From: Calliopsis andreniformis
Taxonomy: Eukaryota; Arthropoda; Insecta; Hymenoptera; Andrenidae
Direction: 5' to 3'
DNA length: 64,000 nucleotides
Assembly (NCBI RefSeq): GCF_051401765.1
Contig: NC_135071.1
Coordinates: 5,620,961-5,684,960, forward strand
The position numbers and the translations under genes are program-made. The notes below the pieces were generated by a model. It saw only the letters and a program-made list of their open reading frames with translations, was not told the origin of the DNA and made no database searches. Shown in pieces: positions 36,801 to 43,927 of the stretch (its first letter is position 1; the number at the start of each line of letters is the position of its first letter).

Positions 36801-38383
36801 TAACGTAGTTACCTGTCCTGTTTACAGGACACATCCACAAATGCACCGTCTAGTCTACTCCAAGAGTTCTCTAAAAGCGCATATAATATCATACACATGC
36901 ACGAGTTATGTTCTGTCCCAATTGTTAGCTTTAAGTCAGTGTTAGAGTAAAGGCAGTTCAAAGATTTTACACATAAGACATTTGTTAAACCAAAAGATTA
37001 CATACATCCGTGTGACAGTTTATATCAAAGATAACGTGACATTTTATTGAGAGAAAAAAGTGAAATCTAAATCATATAATAAAGTTCGTGTTGTCAGGGA
37101 TGTTGGCACGTCGGAAATAATGGCTCGCCCTATGGACGACGTCTGCCCATGGGACACAGCTCCAGGTCCCAGTATAGAATATCCTATGGATTCCACGGAA
37201 CAGCTACATCCGGCATCTTCTGGAACAATGTCATTAGCTGAGAGCCGATACGAAGGGAACAACAGCAGTTTGGTTAAACCTCCGCAATCTATTAAAATTG
37301 GGCATGTGTCCCGTAAAAATTCAACACAATTGGATTCCTGCAGCTCCTCATCTGACGTCAGTTTAACAGTAACAGATATTTCTGAACACCTTCGGAAGTC
37401 CTGCAGTTTGCAAAACAGCGATAGCAGTGGTGAGTCTCCGAAATTAATAATAATAGGCATATAGAAATGTTTTCAACTATATTTTTGCCATTTTGAGAAA
37501 TTCCTGTTGGAAAGGAAAACATATATTTTACATTTTGACTAATTAATGGTACAAAGTATAACCCTGTAGTTGTGATAACTGTCACAAGTGTGTGTTTAAA
37601 TTAGAGAGTTAATACATGTACAGTTTTCAAGAATTAAGGTTGAGAAATTAATGAGAGCAAAAGATAGTATGAAAAATAAATAAGTACGAGTTGAATAACA
37701 GGTTATTATTACATTCATTTTGAAATCTAGCTGCCATAACAACGACAGAGCGAATCAGCGGCAAAACTGGTGTAGTAACACGGAACTACTCCATGGGTTC
37801 AACTAGTGGCAGAGTGAAGCTAGCGGAATTTGGTCGACCATCTGCTTCGTTTGGGAACTATCCATCATCACAACACTCGTTTGATTACTTCAATGTAACC
37901 ACCAATAAGCTAGATACGTCTACAAACGAGAAAATCGTAGCTGAAGAATCTGAGAGCAATATTAGAAAGTTAAAAACCTCGTCATTTGAGAAGGAATTAC
38001 CAGTGAGAACATCGGCTAGGGCACCGCTGATAAGCATCAGTGCAATCGTGGGCGATATTGCAAGCGACAACTCAACAACTGAACCTCCAGTAAAGATAGA
38101 TGATAACTCGGCAAGTGTCCCAAATGAAAGAAAGGAAATTACAACGAGCAAGCAAAAGTCAGAGCCTAATAAAAGTGATTCAACAACTGACATAGAAACA
38201 GAAGTAGCGACCCCACCTCAAGTGGAAAATCAGACCAAAGAACTGGTGGAGGAGGCACAGGTCGTTCCTGTCTGGGAACCGGACACTCAACAGGACGACC
38301 AAACAGCACCTGCTACTCAGCCTGCATCTCAGCAAAAGCGCGACAATAACGTTAACGAAGTGTGTCCGTGGGAAGACGAGTAA
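9706..38383 (+). CDS. RGS7: R7-family regulator of G-protein signalling (RGS7/RGS6-like), multi-exon gene
   Basis: Exons: 9706-9802, 12681-12731, 13292-13401, 26212-26328, 26436-26507, 26682-26876, 27613-27788, 27897-27970, 28054-28183, 28269-28490, 28880-29116, then probably 37098-37429 and 37731-38383. Splice phases agree throughout and give about 821 residues from the first visible Met. Order: DEP (about 5-86), DHEX linker (87-215), GGL (215-272, the Gbeta5-binding segment) and RGS (298-415). This is the layout of R7 RGS proteins, which act at the plasma membrane as GTPase activators for Gi/o alpha subunits in neurons. Hallmarks are YRFQTPYYWP, DSQERAFW, PSNPW, ENIRFWLAV, EFLAPGAP and YPRFIRS. 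Vertebrate RGS7 has about 25 residues before the Met at 9706, and that Met directly abuts a splice acceptor, so an upstream coding exon is probably missing. Membership of the last two exons is inferred (see their entries). Confidence 0.85.
9962..10337. mobile_element. TA-flanked inverted-repeat MITE (intron 1)
   Basis: Starts CAGGGTGGTGGACAGCAGG after TA and ends CACCTTG before TA. The two ends are inverted copies that include the shared GATTCTA/AAGACGAAAA module. Same family as 29498-30001. Non-coding. Confidence 0.8.
10340..12680. other. RGS7 intron sequence, no gene called
   Basis: AT-rich. An open frame at 11352-11558 and interrupted frames continuing to about 12150 may be remains of a coding sequence, but I recognise no family. 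Confidence 0.4.
12681..12731 (+). CDS. RGS7: RGS7 exon: DEP domain core
   Basis: A 51-nt micro-exon between acceptor tgtgttgtag and donor G|GTATGT. It encodes GYDLIEWLMERLSIEES, the DEP-domain helix equivalent to the SDIVQWL segment of vertebrate RGS7. It enters and leaves in phase 1, consistent with both neighbours. It is too short to be seen as an open reading frame by length alone. Confidence 0.93.
13292..13401 (+). CDS. RGS7: RGS7 exon: end of DEP domain
   Basis: Acceptor ttatattgacag before 13292 and donor CAG|GTACCA after 13401. It encodes about 37 residues including YGYFFPVND and YRFQ, the beta-hairpin end of the R7 DEP domain, which contributes to binding the membrane anchor (R7BP) and related receptors. 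It ends in phase 0. The following intron is about 12.8 kb and contains most of the mobile elements of this gene. Confidence 0.93.
13402..14279. other. RGS7 long intron, proximal part
   Basis: AT-rich intron sequence ending in a 13-C tract at 14240-14252. The open frame at 13549-13863 has no recognisable motif. Confidence 0.4.
14280..15150 (+). repeat. foldback repeat family A, copy 2
   Basis: Same orientation as the split copy at 33519-36350 and inverse to 1345-2240. It contains the GTGACGTCACATGTGGAC block near the left and CATGCGACGTCATGTAG near the right, which are inverted ends of the element. Confidence 0.8.
16073..16453. mobile_element. palindromic MITE nested in the hAT-like element
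   Basis: Inverted arms from AAAAGACAAGG at the left to CCTTGTCTTTT at the right, with an inner pair around 16172-16205 and 16315-16350 (GATGAAAATG and its complement). A related single arm occurs at 56545-56580. Confidence 0.7.
16535..17460 (+). mobile_element. Tc1/mariner-type element with transposase N-terminus
   Basis: Ends CAGAGTGAGTAACCTGACG (after TA) and CGTTAGGTGACTCACCCTG (before TA), inverted copies about 45 bases long that include CTCAAATATCTTTGTTGTT. Inside, 16918-17199 encodes a helix-turn-helix fragment with PSRQTFINIYKLFRSTGSVD, typical of the N-terminus (DUF4817-type) of insect DDE transposases. The catalytic part is deleted. Confidence 0.85.
16918..17199 (+). pseudogene. transposase helix-turn-helix fragment
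   Basis: Open frame of 93 residues with QCRQNAVQARLLQEKRYNDQ, then SRQTFINIYKLFRSTGSV. This is the DNA-binding N-terminus seen in Tc1/mariner-like insect transposases. The residues before it do not fit the family, and no DDE catalytic core follows. Confidence 0.75.
19325..19495. mobile_element. small inverted-repeat MITE
   Basis: CCAAGTGAGCGAATGCTCGTTC on the left is roughly inverted as GAATGAGCATTCCCCATTTGG on the right, about 110 bases apart. Moderately diverged. Confidence 0.5.
19720..20420 (-). pseudogene. Tc1/Tc3-like transposase relic
   Basis: On the minus strand, 20008-20358 encodes a stretch with SDEKKLNLNRPDDFNYCWYN followed by a GEVMVWEL segment, corresponding to the FSDEKKFNLDGPDG and SVMVWG motifs of Tc1-like transposases. 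The first catalytic Asp lies in the SDEK motif. Further along in other frames are an EDNINVSEH segment (the QQDNA...H motif, decayed) and a LRIQPAWED-like C-terminus. Several stops and frameshifts make it inactive. Confidence 0.8.
21631..21650. repeat. poly-C tract, 20 C
   Basis: Uninterrupted run of C preceding the palindrome at 21803-22285. Confidence 0.95.
21803..22285. mobile_element. palindromic foldback element
   Basis: Left arm 21803-21935 and right arm about 22150-22285 are reverse complements (landmarks TACCATTTGATTCGACAAAA and its inverse TTTTGTCGTATCAAATGGTA). A second, diverged copy of the right arm lies in the loop at 22055-22135. Confidence 0.75.
22949..23933. mobile_element. 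solo LTR, 985 bp
   Basis: Begins TGTTACGAGCC and ends GGCTCGTAACA, flanked by an exact 4-base duplication ATCA (22945-22948 and 23934-23937). TG...CA ends with a short duplication are diagnostic of an LTR retrotransposon, here reduced to one LTR by recombination. The 5' part (about 23012-23285) is a degenerate tandem repeat of a unit with TGGACGAACCAA and GGGAGCCACTT. Confidence 0.85.
24376..25115. mobile_element. inverted-repeat MITE
   Basis: 27-base ends, GTAGGAGAAGATTG...TTTGGACC and its inverse GGTCCAATTTTAGTAACTTC...CTAC, with several mismatches. AT-rich interior without coding sequence. Confidence 0.65.
25300..25486. mobile_element. 187-bp palindromic MITE
   Basis: Left GAGGTCCCCTAATGCCGGAT and right inverse, with an inner matched pair CTTTAAAAAATAAAATG and CATTTTTTAAAG. 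Most of its length can fold into one hairpin. Confidence 0.75.
26062..26160 (+). repeat. three-unit tandem repeat, about 38 bp
   Basis: Units starting AATAATATTCTA(T/C)GTATTACTA repeat three times, the last partial, 50 bases upstream of the exon at 26212. Confidence 0.8.
26212..26328 (+). CDS. RGS7: RGS7 exon: DHEX domain, first part
   Basis: Acceptor ttgttatag before 26212. It encodes 39 residues starting TPYYWPWQHRTPDNVEYAIY, the DHEX (DEP helical extension) segment of R7 proteins. The donor is taken as ATT|GTACAT after 26328. This keeps phase 0 and joins DYEI to the next exon's EALNSL, mirroring DYEAESLARL in vertebrate RGS7. The donor is not a strong consensus, so the end is the least certain of the core exons. 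Confidence 0.9.
26436..26507 (+). CDS. RGS7: RGS7 exon: DHEX helix
   Basis: A 72-nt exon, acceptor ttcttcttttag and donor CAG|GTGAAT, phase 0 at both ends. It encodes EALNSLRRNLQNKWDIIQLQ followed by AEEQ, the long DHEX helix that ends in QAEAQ in vertebrate RGS7. Confidence 0.92.
26682..26876 (+). CDS. RGS7: RGS7 exon: end of DHEX and linker
   Basis: Acceptor tgtggacccag and donor GAG|GTAAAT, 65 codons in phase 0. It carries the R7 signature DSQERAFWRVYRPPPGC, followed by a basic, Pro/Ser-rich linker (SRPPSRKRTLTDLQ) leading into the GGL domain. Confidence 0.93.
27613..27788 (+). CDS. RGS7: RGS7 exon: GGL (G-gamma-like) domain
   Basis: Acceptor aaaccttag. It encodes a helix then YLEYDPML and PSNPWITDD, the G-gamma-like domain that forms an obligate complex with Gbeta5. 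The Asn-Pro-Trp motif is the Gbeta-contacting end of this domain. The donor is CT|GTTAGT after 27788 (phase 2), which completes a Leu codon with the first base of the next exon. Confidence 0.93.
27897..27970 (+). CDS. RGS7: RGS7 exon: linker between GGL and RGS domains
   Basis: Acceptor attttcatag before 27897 and donor ACAG|GTGAAT after 27970. It encodes VEAPTEKRVKRWALSMEEL and a short DPTG end, equivalent to the QQRVKRWGFGMDEALKDPVG linker in vertebrate RGS7. Reading on past the donor gives an unrelated sequence that soon stops, so the donor is used. Confidence 0.92.
28054..28183 (+). CDS. RGS7: RGS7 exon: RGS domain, first half
   Basis: Acceptor tattcgtttgcag before 28054, donor AA|GTATGT after 28183. 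It encodes LQEFTNYLRKEYSHENIRFW and LAVKDL, which are RGS helices alpha3-alpha4. The Glu-Asn pair before the IRFW sequence is the conserved surface that contacts Galpha switch regions. The key Asn is present, so the domain looks catalytically competent. Confidence 0.95.
28269..28490 (+). CDS. RGS7: RGS7 exon: RGS domain, second half
   Basis: Acceptor ttcctttag before 28269, donor AG|GTATGT after 28490 (phase 2). It encodes EFLAPGAPCEINID, then RFTFDSAAEHVYTLL and YPRFIRSDQYRNLL, the alpha5-alpha8 part of the RGS box including the family-typical LAPGAP loop and YPRFIRS. Confidence 0.95.
28880..29116 (+). CDS. RGS7: RGS7 exon: Ser/Thr-rich C-terminal region
   Basis: Acceptor ttttttcag before 28880 and donor TACAG|GTACAT after 29116 (phase 2). 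It encodes RFFYFGGQVKKKTSSTS and about 60 further residues rich in Ser, Thr, Gln and Arg, ending NLTDIPYR. If the donor is not used, the protein ends eight residues later (stop at 29139-29141). The region beyond the RGS box is longer than in vertebrate RGS7. Confidence 0.85.
29498..30001. mobile_element. TA-flanked MITE, same family as 9962-10337
   Basis: Starts CAGGGTATTCGACAGTAG after TA and ends CTGCCGTTGAATACCCTG before TA. It includes the AAAGAGTAATTTT...AAAAGAAGATGAAA module. About 150 extra bases near 29825-29960 interrupt the right arm, with TTCTCATTC-type repeats. Confidence 0.75.
30005..31155. other. AT-rich sequence, no gene seen
   Basis: No coding or RNA signal could be supported. 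The stretch between the last sure RGS7 exon and the CPWE exons was checked for membrane-spanning exons of a receptor and none was found. Confidence 0.5.
31160..33500. mobile_element. 2.3-kb foldback element with arms over 1 kb
   Basis: The left end CAGGATGTTTCTGAATAGC follows TA. Inverted pairs: 31190-31370 with 33310-33500; about 32200-32280 with 33215-33300 (TTACGAATATCATTGAATAA and its inverse); about 32330-32590 with 33020-33190. The right tip is missing. Interior frames are broken. Confidence 0.8.
31440..31535 (-). repeat. tRNA-derived SINE fragment
   Basis: On the minus strand an A-box TGGCGCAGCGG (31508-31518) is followed about 45 bases later by a decayed B-box GGTTTGGGCCCC (31453-31464), with a tRNA-like spacing between. 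It sits inside the foldback element. Confidence 0.6.
34078..35796. mobile_element. 1.7-kb element nested in family A copy 3
   Basis: Exactly interrupts the family A sequence, which is continuous in copy 2. Subterminal TGTTACATAG (34099-34108) is inverted at 35758-35767, with AAGTCACA also inverted. A GA-rich tract lies at 35425-35472 and a smaller hairpin element at 34526-34688 is nested within. Confidence 0.7.
34526..34688. mobile_element. hairpin MITE with GAGCGCCACG ends
   Basis: AACACGTTGAGCGCCACG at the left is matched by CGTGGCGCTCAACATGTT at the right, with internal inverted GTCAGCCA/TGGCTGAC copies. Third level of nesting here. Confidence 0.8.
36350..37097. other. sequence upstream of the CPWE exons
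   Basis: No coding exon seen on the + strand. In-frame stops lie directly upstream of 37051, so the CPWE reading frame must be entered by splicing or start at an internal Met (37120). Confidence 0.4.
37098..37429 (+). CDS. CPWE-motif exon; probable RGS7 C-terminal extension (or GPR158-like receptor tail)
   Basis: Acceptor gttcgtgttgtcag before 37098, donor GCAGTG|GTGAGT after 37429. Using this acceptor the exon starts with one base completing a split codon (phase 2), exactly what the RGS7 exon ending at 29116 needs; the join reads DIPYR-DVGTSEIMARPM. It encodes about 110 residues with VCPWD at 37141-37155, then Ser-rich sequence. VCPW(E/D) motifs are known from the cytoplasmic tails of GPR158 and GPR179. 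The open frame extends back to 37051, so a separate upstream acceptor is possible, but those I see there are weaker and in other phases. Coding status is well supported by codon pattern and by the phase-matched next exon; which gene it belongs to is inference. Confidence 0.7.
37731..38383 (+). CDS. CPWE-motif terminal exon; probable RGS7 C-terminal extension (or GPR158-like receptor tail)
   Basis: Acceptor ttttgaaatctag before 37731 continues the frame of the previous exon in phase 1 (G|CT). It encodes about 216 residues: a Ser/Tyr/Phe-containing segment, an acidic, disordered, Glu/Ser/Thr-rich middle, a degenerate motif VPVWE (38264-38278), and finally VCPWE at 38360-38374 followed by Asp-Glu-stop. 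No transmembrane segments are visible. The stop TAA at 38381 overlaps a good donor (GA|GTAAGT after 38379). If spliced to an acceptor at 39187, the end becomes EFNSIQY-stop instead. A poly(A) signal AATAAA lies at 38857-38862. Confidence 0.7.
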
Positions 38384-38856
38384 GTACAAATCTATACCGT
38401 TTATTGAATAATAGTATTTCATTAGTTCAATCGTAGAGAGATTAAAAAAATTCACAATCAAGATCTCTATTCCTCAAGGACGCTTAATTAGTCATAATTA
38501 GTGATTGAATCGAGTTCAATATTCAGTTATAAATCCGATTTAAAGCAAATATCCAAGTTTTATTTCATAGACTTCGAACACTAAGCATAAGTATATTAAT
38601 TCACTCATTGTACAGTAAATTTTGGTTATATAAGTATTCCCCTGACTTTATTTGTTATATATTCATCGCTAATTCTACCATTTGCGTTCAGTTAAGCCTA
38701 AAACGTGACACTACTCCTTTGTGAGCACCTTTATGAATCTCCGATGCCTAGCATTTAACGCTGGAAAAGGGTATTTAAAAGTCATAACCTAAAGTGAAAA
38801 ACTAATTTTTAATTTTTGGATCTATTTTACCATGCTGCTGTGATTAATCTCATGTG

Positions 38857-38862
38857 AATAAA
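38857..38862 (+). promoter_or_regulatory. candidate polyadenylation signal
   Basis: AATAAA about 475 bases after the stop at 38381-38383, the first canonical signal noted downstream of the last coding exon. Position only; no transcript evidence. Confidence 0.35.
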
Positions 38863-39346
38863 AACAAACACGATACGTTTTGGATACGTTTTAGGTATAT
38901 TTCAATAACTAAACTGCGGATTTTTATACATTTCTGGGAATTTTAAATATATAAAAACCTACAACATACACATAATATACAAAAATATACTGTCGCATTC
39001 TTCCTGAATCCGTGGTGTGATTGTTGGGGTACCAGACACTATTCAATGCTAATAATAAGTTCTGAATTTACTAAAAGTTCTTTAATTTATAAATACATGC
39101 ATGAAACACAAAATATAATATGTATGTAATTATACAAATAATATAAAACTATTCAGTTTTATTGTTAATTTAATTACTGCTTTACAGGTTCAATTCGATT
39201 CAATATTGAAAGTAAGAAATATAAAGATTCATATTTAGCACATATTTTCCATCCAACCGAAGCGAATAGCGTCATGTTTCAAAGGGAACGCATGCAAATA
39301 GTGGGGCTAGCAATAAACATGTAACGAATAAAATCTGGCGAATATA

Positions 39347-40063
39347 CAGCGTTAATTCCTAAACTATTAGAGATAAAAAAAATTGTTTATACAGGATTGC
39401 ATGGTTCGAAGGCACTAATTTATTAGCAAAGGCAAATTTTTTGTAATATTATTATTACATGAGATATGATGGCCAAGTTTGGTTTTTTAAATGGAACTAT
39501 ATATTTTTTTACAGTTCAGTTGATAGTGTGTTTCAAGACGAATCCAGCGACGTCTAATTTATATACATTTTTAAATTAATTTTGGAAATATTGCGTCTAC
39601 AAATTTAGCGATTTTCGTCGATAGAGAACCTTTCTGACCAGCAGGTACTGTGGGCAGTCTATTCTTCCCTCCCATAGTAGCGGTTTCAAGGGGTAATGCC
39701 TAACACGCGACATCGGGAGGCAACAATAGACCGCCCGCAGTGCCTGCTGGTCAGAAAGGTTCTCTATCGACGAAAATCGCTAAATTTGTAGACTTAATAT
39801 TTCAAAAATTAATTAAAAAAAGGAAATAAATTAGACGTCACTGGATTCGTCTTGAAACACACTATCAGCTGAACTGTACACAAATATATAGTTCCATTTA
39901 AAAAATCAAACCTGACCATCATATCTCGCGTAATAATATTACAAAATATTTGCTTTAGCTAATAAATTGGCCCTTTCGAACCATGCAATCCTGTACAAAC
40001 AATTTTTTTATCTCTAGTACTTTAAGAAATAACGCACTGTGCAGTGTTCGCTGGGACACCCTG
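39347..40063. mobile_element. palindromic TA-type element
   Basis: Right end GCTGGGACACCCTG before TA; left end shortened. Arms (about 39350-39635 and 39745-40050) are reverse complements, including GAACCTTTCTGACCAGCAGG-like and TTCAAGACGAATCCAGCGAC-like blocks. Non-coding. Confidence 0.85.
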
Positions 40064-40379
40064 TATAAGAATTTTTTGACTTATAAAATGTTCGATTTTC
40101 ACGAGCAGATTCCAAATCCCAGTATAAATAATTTAAAATTTCGAAAAATTACTTGTAAGTACCTCAATGTTAGAATGAATCCAACTTCATACAAGTAGTC
40201 ATCGATTCATGACAATCAGAAGGTCATGTTTATGTGTTTAATGAAATTAATAATGTACTTAGGCATCGTACTTTAGTTTTTTATAGCATGTCCTGCGCCT
40301 TACACTTCAGATACAAATTTGCAAACCCAAAGTAATATTGCTAAACTTTTGAATGTTGATATAGTCATATGTACATATA

Positions 40380-41293
40380 CAGAGTGTCCTAGACCACCCG
40401 TCCACCCCTATTAAAATGGAGGGAAGTGATTTTTATTGCAAACTAAAAAAATTTTAATAACTAATTCGAGTACACTCTATCGAATAGTAGTAGTTTCAAT
40501 TTCCAGTACTAACCGGAAACAGGATTTTCAGACCGGAAGTCGGTTTTTTAAATGGGACCTGGTATTTTTTATTACATATTCAGATTGTGCGCAAAAGAAT
40601 ATAAAAGTTTTGTCTCAAACGTTTTTTTCGAAAATGCCTCCATTGGACAGAAAATGAACTACAATGTATGAATTCACATTTTTTAAATTAAAGATGTAAT
40701 ATTTAATAATGAATGTGCACAAGTTACAGGACAAACAGTAAAGGACAATATCTTCTCTTAAATAAATTAATAAACAACTTAACAGAAATAAACTATGAAA
40801 ATAAACAAAAGAGTGACAAGGATTAATTTTGGAAATACCTAAGCAGGAAATAATTCGGTATCCAATATTGGTTCACATAACTTAAAAAAACGAGTGTAAA
40901 TGGAAAAGTGTTTAACGTTGGTGTTCAAATGGGCCACCATTCTGCATAGTACAGAGGTTTATTCTGTTTTGAAAGAAATCGACATCTTTAATTTAAAAAA
41001 TGTGAATTCATACATTGTAGTTCATTTTCTGTCCAATAGAGGCAGAAGAATGTCTGAGACAAAACTTTTATATTCTTTTGCGTACAATCTGAATATGTAA
41101 TAAAAAATACCAGGTCCCAATTAAAAAAACCGACTTCCAGTCTGAAAATCCTATTTCCGGTTAGTACCGAATATTGCAACTACCGCCATTCGATAGAGCG
41201 TACTCGAATTACTTATTAAAATTTTTTTAGTTTGCAATAAAAATCACTCCCCTCCATTTTAATAGAGGTGGACGGGTGGTCTAGGACACCCTG
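40380..41293. mobile_element. palindromic TA-type element, 0.9 kb
   Basis: Ends CAGAGTGTCCTAGACCACCC and GGGTGGTCTAGGACACCCTG, TA on both sides. Arms of about 290 bases, including an inverted ACCGGAAACAGGATTTTCAG block. Confidence 0.88.
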
Positions 41294-41297
41294 TAAA

Positions 41298-41969
41298 CAG
41301 GGTGTTTCTTTTATCCTGCACATCTTGATATGTTCGTTATTTTTGCTGGTATGAAAGAATGTACCAAGACAAATGTGTTAGGTTCGAAGCTGAGAATATT
41401 ATGAACTATGTTTTTTCTCTTAAGGTCATTTGACTATAATAATATGATCTTTAAATCACCTTGAATGAAAAAATCACGCTACAATACCAGAAAACGTGAA
41501 GGAAAGAATTTTACATGTTTGCAAAGAACATTCCTTCAACAATAATTGACCGTGCTAGCAAAAGTTTTCCCGTGCCCGAAAATGCCTCGAAGCCAATGAA
41601 CACCATTCTGAACCTGTATTGTAAAGTAAATTTAAAATAATTAAAGTAACAATAAAATAATGAAATTTCTTGCTTGCAGCAAACCAAAAATGTAGGATTT
41701 TTCTACATTTTTAATTTAAAGATCGTAGTATCTTAGTTCGTTGAATTCGTCTTGATGTGTACTATAAATTATAAATCATAAAAAATACATAATAGCATAC
41801 AAAAAAAATGATGATGCTCTTCAAAACTCTGAACAAAATGACCTTCTGAAGAAAAATATGGATCATAATACTCTCACCTTTAAATTGAACAAAACTGCTC
41901 TGACAAATTTTTTCGTATCAGCAAAAATAACAAAGCTATTAGGATATGCAGGATAAAAGAAACATTCTG
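41298..41969. mobile_element. TA-type MITE abutting the previous element
   Basis: Ends CAGGGTGTTTCTTTTATCCT and AGGATAAAAGAAACATTCTG, with inner ATTTTTGCTG/CAGCAAAAAT. It starts four bases after the preceding element ends. Confidence 0.85.
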
Positions 41970-42173
41970 TGTATTATTATTGGTGAACATACATATCATG
42001 ATACTGTTCATGATCTAGCATATCGCTTATATGCAATAAAAGTGATACAACTTAGAAAACCTGATTTACAAATTACGACCATAAAGTAATTTAATGTAAG
42101 GAATACTTTATGGAACCTACTTTTTTGAATCGTATGACTTTTATCACATATAGGCGATATATACATATAATAT

Positions 42174-43021
42174 AGAGTGAATCATCTATTGTAAGATAAG
42201 GACCTAAAATATTTGTGAAACTGTTAATTATATACAAAAGTGGTTTAGACACAAATTAAATGATTTCAAGGGGAACATAGAAGGGGAATTATAGAAGAAC
42301 GCGTAGAGGATAAATGAAGGTCAAATTTGTTTTTTTCAAATGGAATTGTATATTGTGAAATACCAATAAAAAAAAAGTATTAAGCCATTTATACCAAAAA
42401 CAATTAGTGTTGGAGATATTTTAATTTAAAAATTGCGGACTGTTATGCTACCTACACTCGTGCTTGCGTAAACAAGCGGTAGTTTCTTTTTACAAAGTGA
42501 AAGTGGGTAATGAGTCAAACTTATTTGTGCCATTTCATGTATAAATATCAATTACATTTTTGTGAAATAATTTTTATAGAACGTGTACAGGTAATGCAAT
42601 ACGTTTCATTTAACGTGCTTACATTTAAATAAATGATTATTACGTTATCAAATAGCTATTATAAAATATGTTCAAAATGGTGGCCGTTGACTTTTTTTTT
42701 GCAAACTGTTCCTTTATATGTTTTATAGGATTTATGTCACAAAAATTTAAGTAAAGATCAACATTATTAAAATCATACATGAAGTGAAATAAATAAAAAC
42801 TCATTACATAACTGTAGCTAGTTGTACCCGTAATACTCCGCACACTTTATATTATATCTCTAAGACTAATTGCTTTGTGACAATCTGAATCGTTTCATGC
42901 ATTAAAAAATCATTTAACTCGTTTAAATAATTTAATCATTTAATTTGTGTTTGAAATATTTTCCAATATAATTAACAGTTTCGAAAATATTTCAGATTCT
43001 TATCTTAAGTGACTTACCCTG
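42174..43021. mobile_element. TA-type MITE, 0.85 kb
   Basis: GAGTGAATCATCTATTGTAA on the left mirrors TTATCTTAAGTGACTTACCC on the right. Inner pair GAAACTGTTAATTATAT and ATATAATTAACAGTTTC. A minus-strand open frame at 42640-42843 has no clear motif. Confidence 0.8.
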
Positions 43022-43329
43022 TATATCTTGGAGCACTTATACAGTAACTGATGAAATATTGATTAACACATACAATTATTTTCTCTGATCATGAGTCAAA
43101 GCCCTTGGAATATAGAACATACAATGTATATACATGTATTCAATCTTTACTGGATTGGAAGTATTTAGAAGTTCACTTCATAAACCAGTAATTATGAAAA
43201 CAAGTATGTGTACAGTTTTTACTGTTGAGGCTCTCGGGAGTAAGTCGTATACTTTTAGAAATGTGTTCCGGGTTTGCAAAATTTCATCAGCTATTATTTG
43301 CCGCGCACCCGATGCGATCGATATTGCCT

Positions 43330-43465
43330 GATTACAGGCGGATTTTACCAAATTTTTAATTCGTTATACATAATTAACAAAGCCCTAAACACCAAATCAT
43401 CATTCTTGATTTTCGTCTTTTGGCTTCTGGAATCCCATCTTAAAATTTCTTCCACTTGTAGCTGA
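43330..43465. mobile_element. single end of a TA-type foldback
   Basis: Contains the inverse of the shared module (TTGATTTTCGTCTTTTGGCTTC...) seen at 9990, 29530 and 31195. The partner end is absent. Confidence 0.55.
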
Positions 43466-43927
43466 TCGCTTAGAAATTAAAAATTATTTTATTTATTCTA
43501 TTACTTACTCTATTATTCTATTACTTAGAAGTTAAACATTATAATAGAGTTACTAAGTGAATACATAGATGTATTCAATCTAAGGAAACCATTTCAAGCT
43601 TTCTAAGGTAATCACTTACAATGTACTATTAATACTATAAATGAGAGTGAAAAATAATATTTTATTTTAATCAATCAATATCTACATGTACATATACACA
43701 TAAGTTTGCTCAGCTACAGGTGGGAGAAAATTTAAAGAATATTTCTATACAGCAAAATCAGGCAAAAATAAGAAATAACGATATTACACACATTTATATC
43801 TTTGTTAGTTAATTATAAACAATTAAAGAAAGTCAGTTGCCATTCGGAAGATCTAAGTTCAACAGTAGCCAAATTCGCTACAATAGTCACTGACGTAATG
43901 AAGACAACTCGCCTCGTATTGTGTATA

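Noticed and set aside
37044..37460. 138-residue open frame on the minus strand over the first CPWE exon
   Set aside because: It is the complement of a + strand exon supported by splice sites, phase and the VCPWD motif; the minus frame has no recognisable domain.
37885..38193. 102-residue hydrophobic open frame on the minus strand
   Set aside because: Antisense shadow of the Ser/Glu-rich terminal exon, whose codons read backwards give hydrophobic residues.
39515..39559. Possible alternative last exon after ttttttacag, reading in frame to a stop
   Set aside because: It lies in one arm of a palindromic transposable element, and its mirror copy is at 39835-39880; the acceptor at 39187 is outside the element.
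42640..42843. Transposase fragment in the 42-kb element
   Set aside because: A short DINPI segment only faintly recalls a DDE motif; too little to call.
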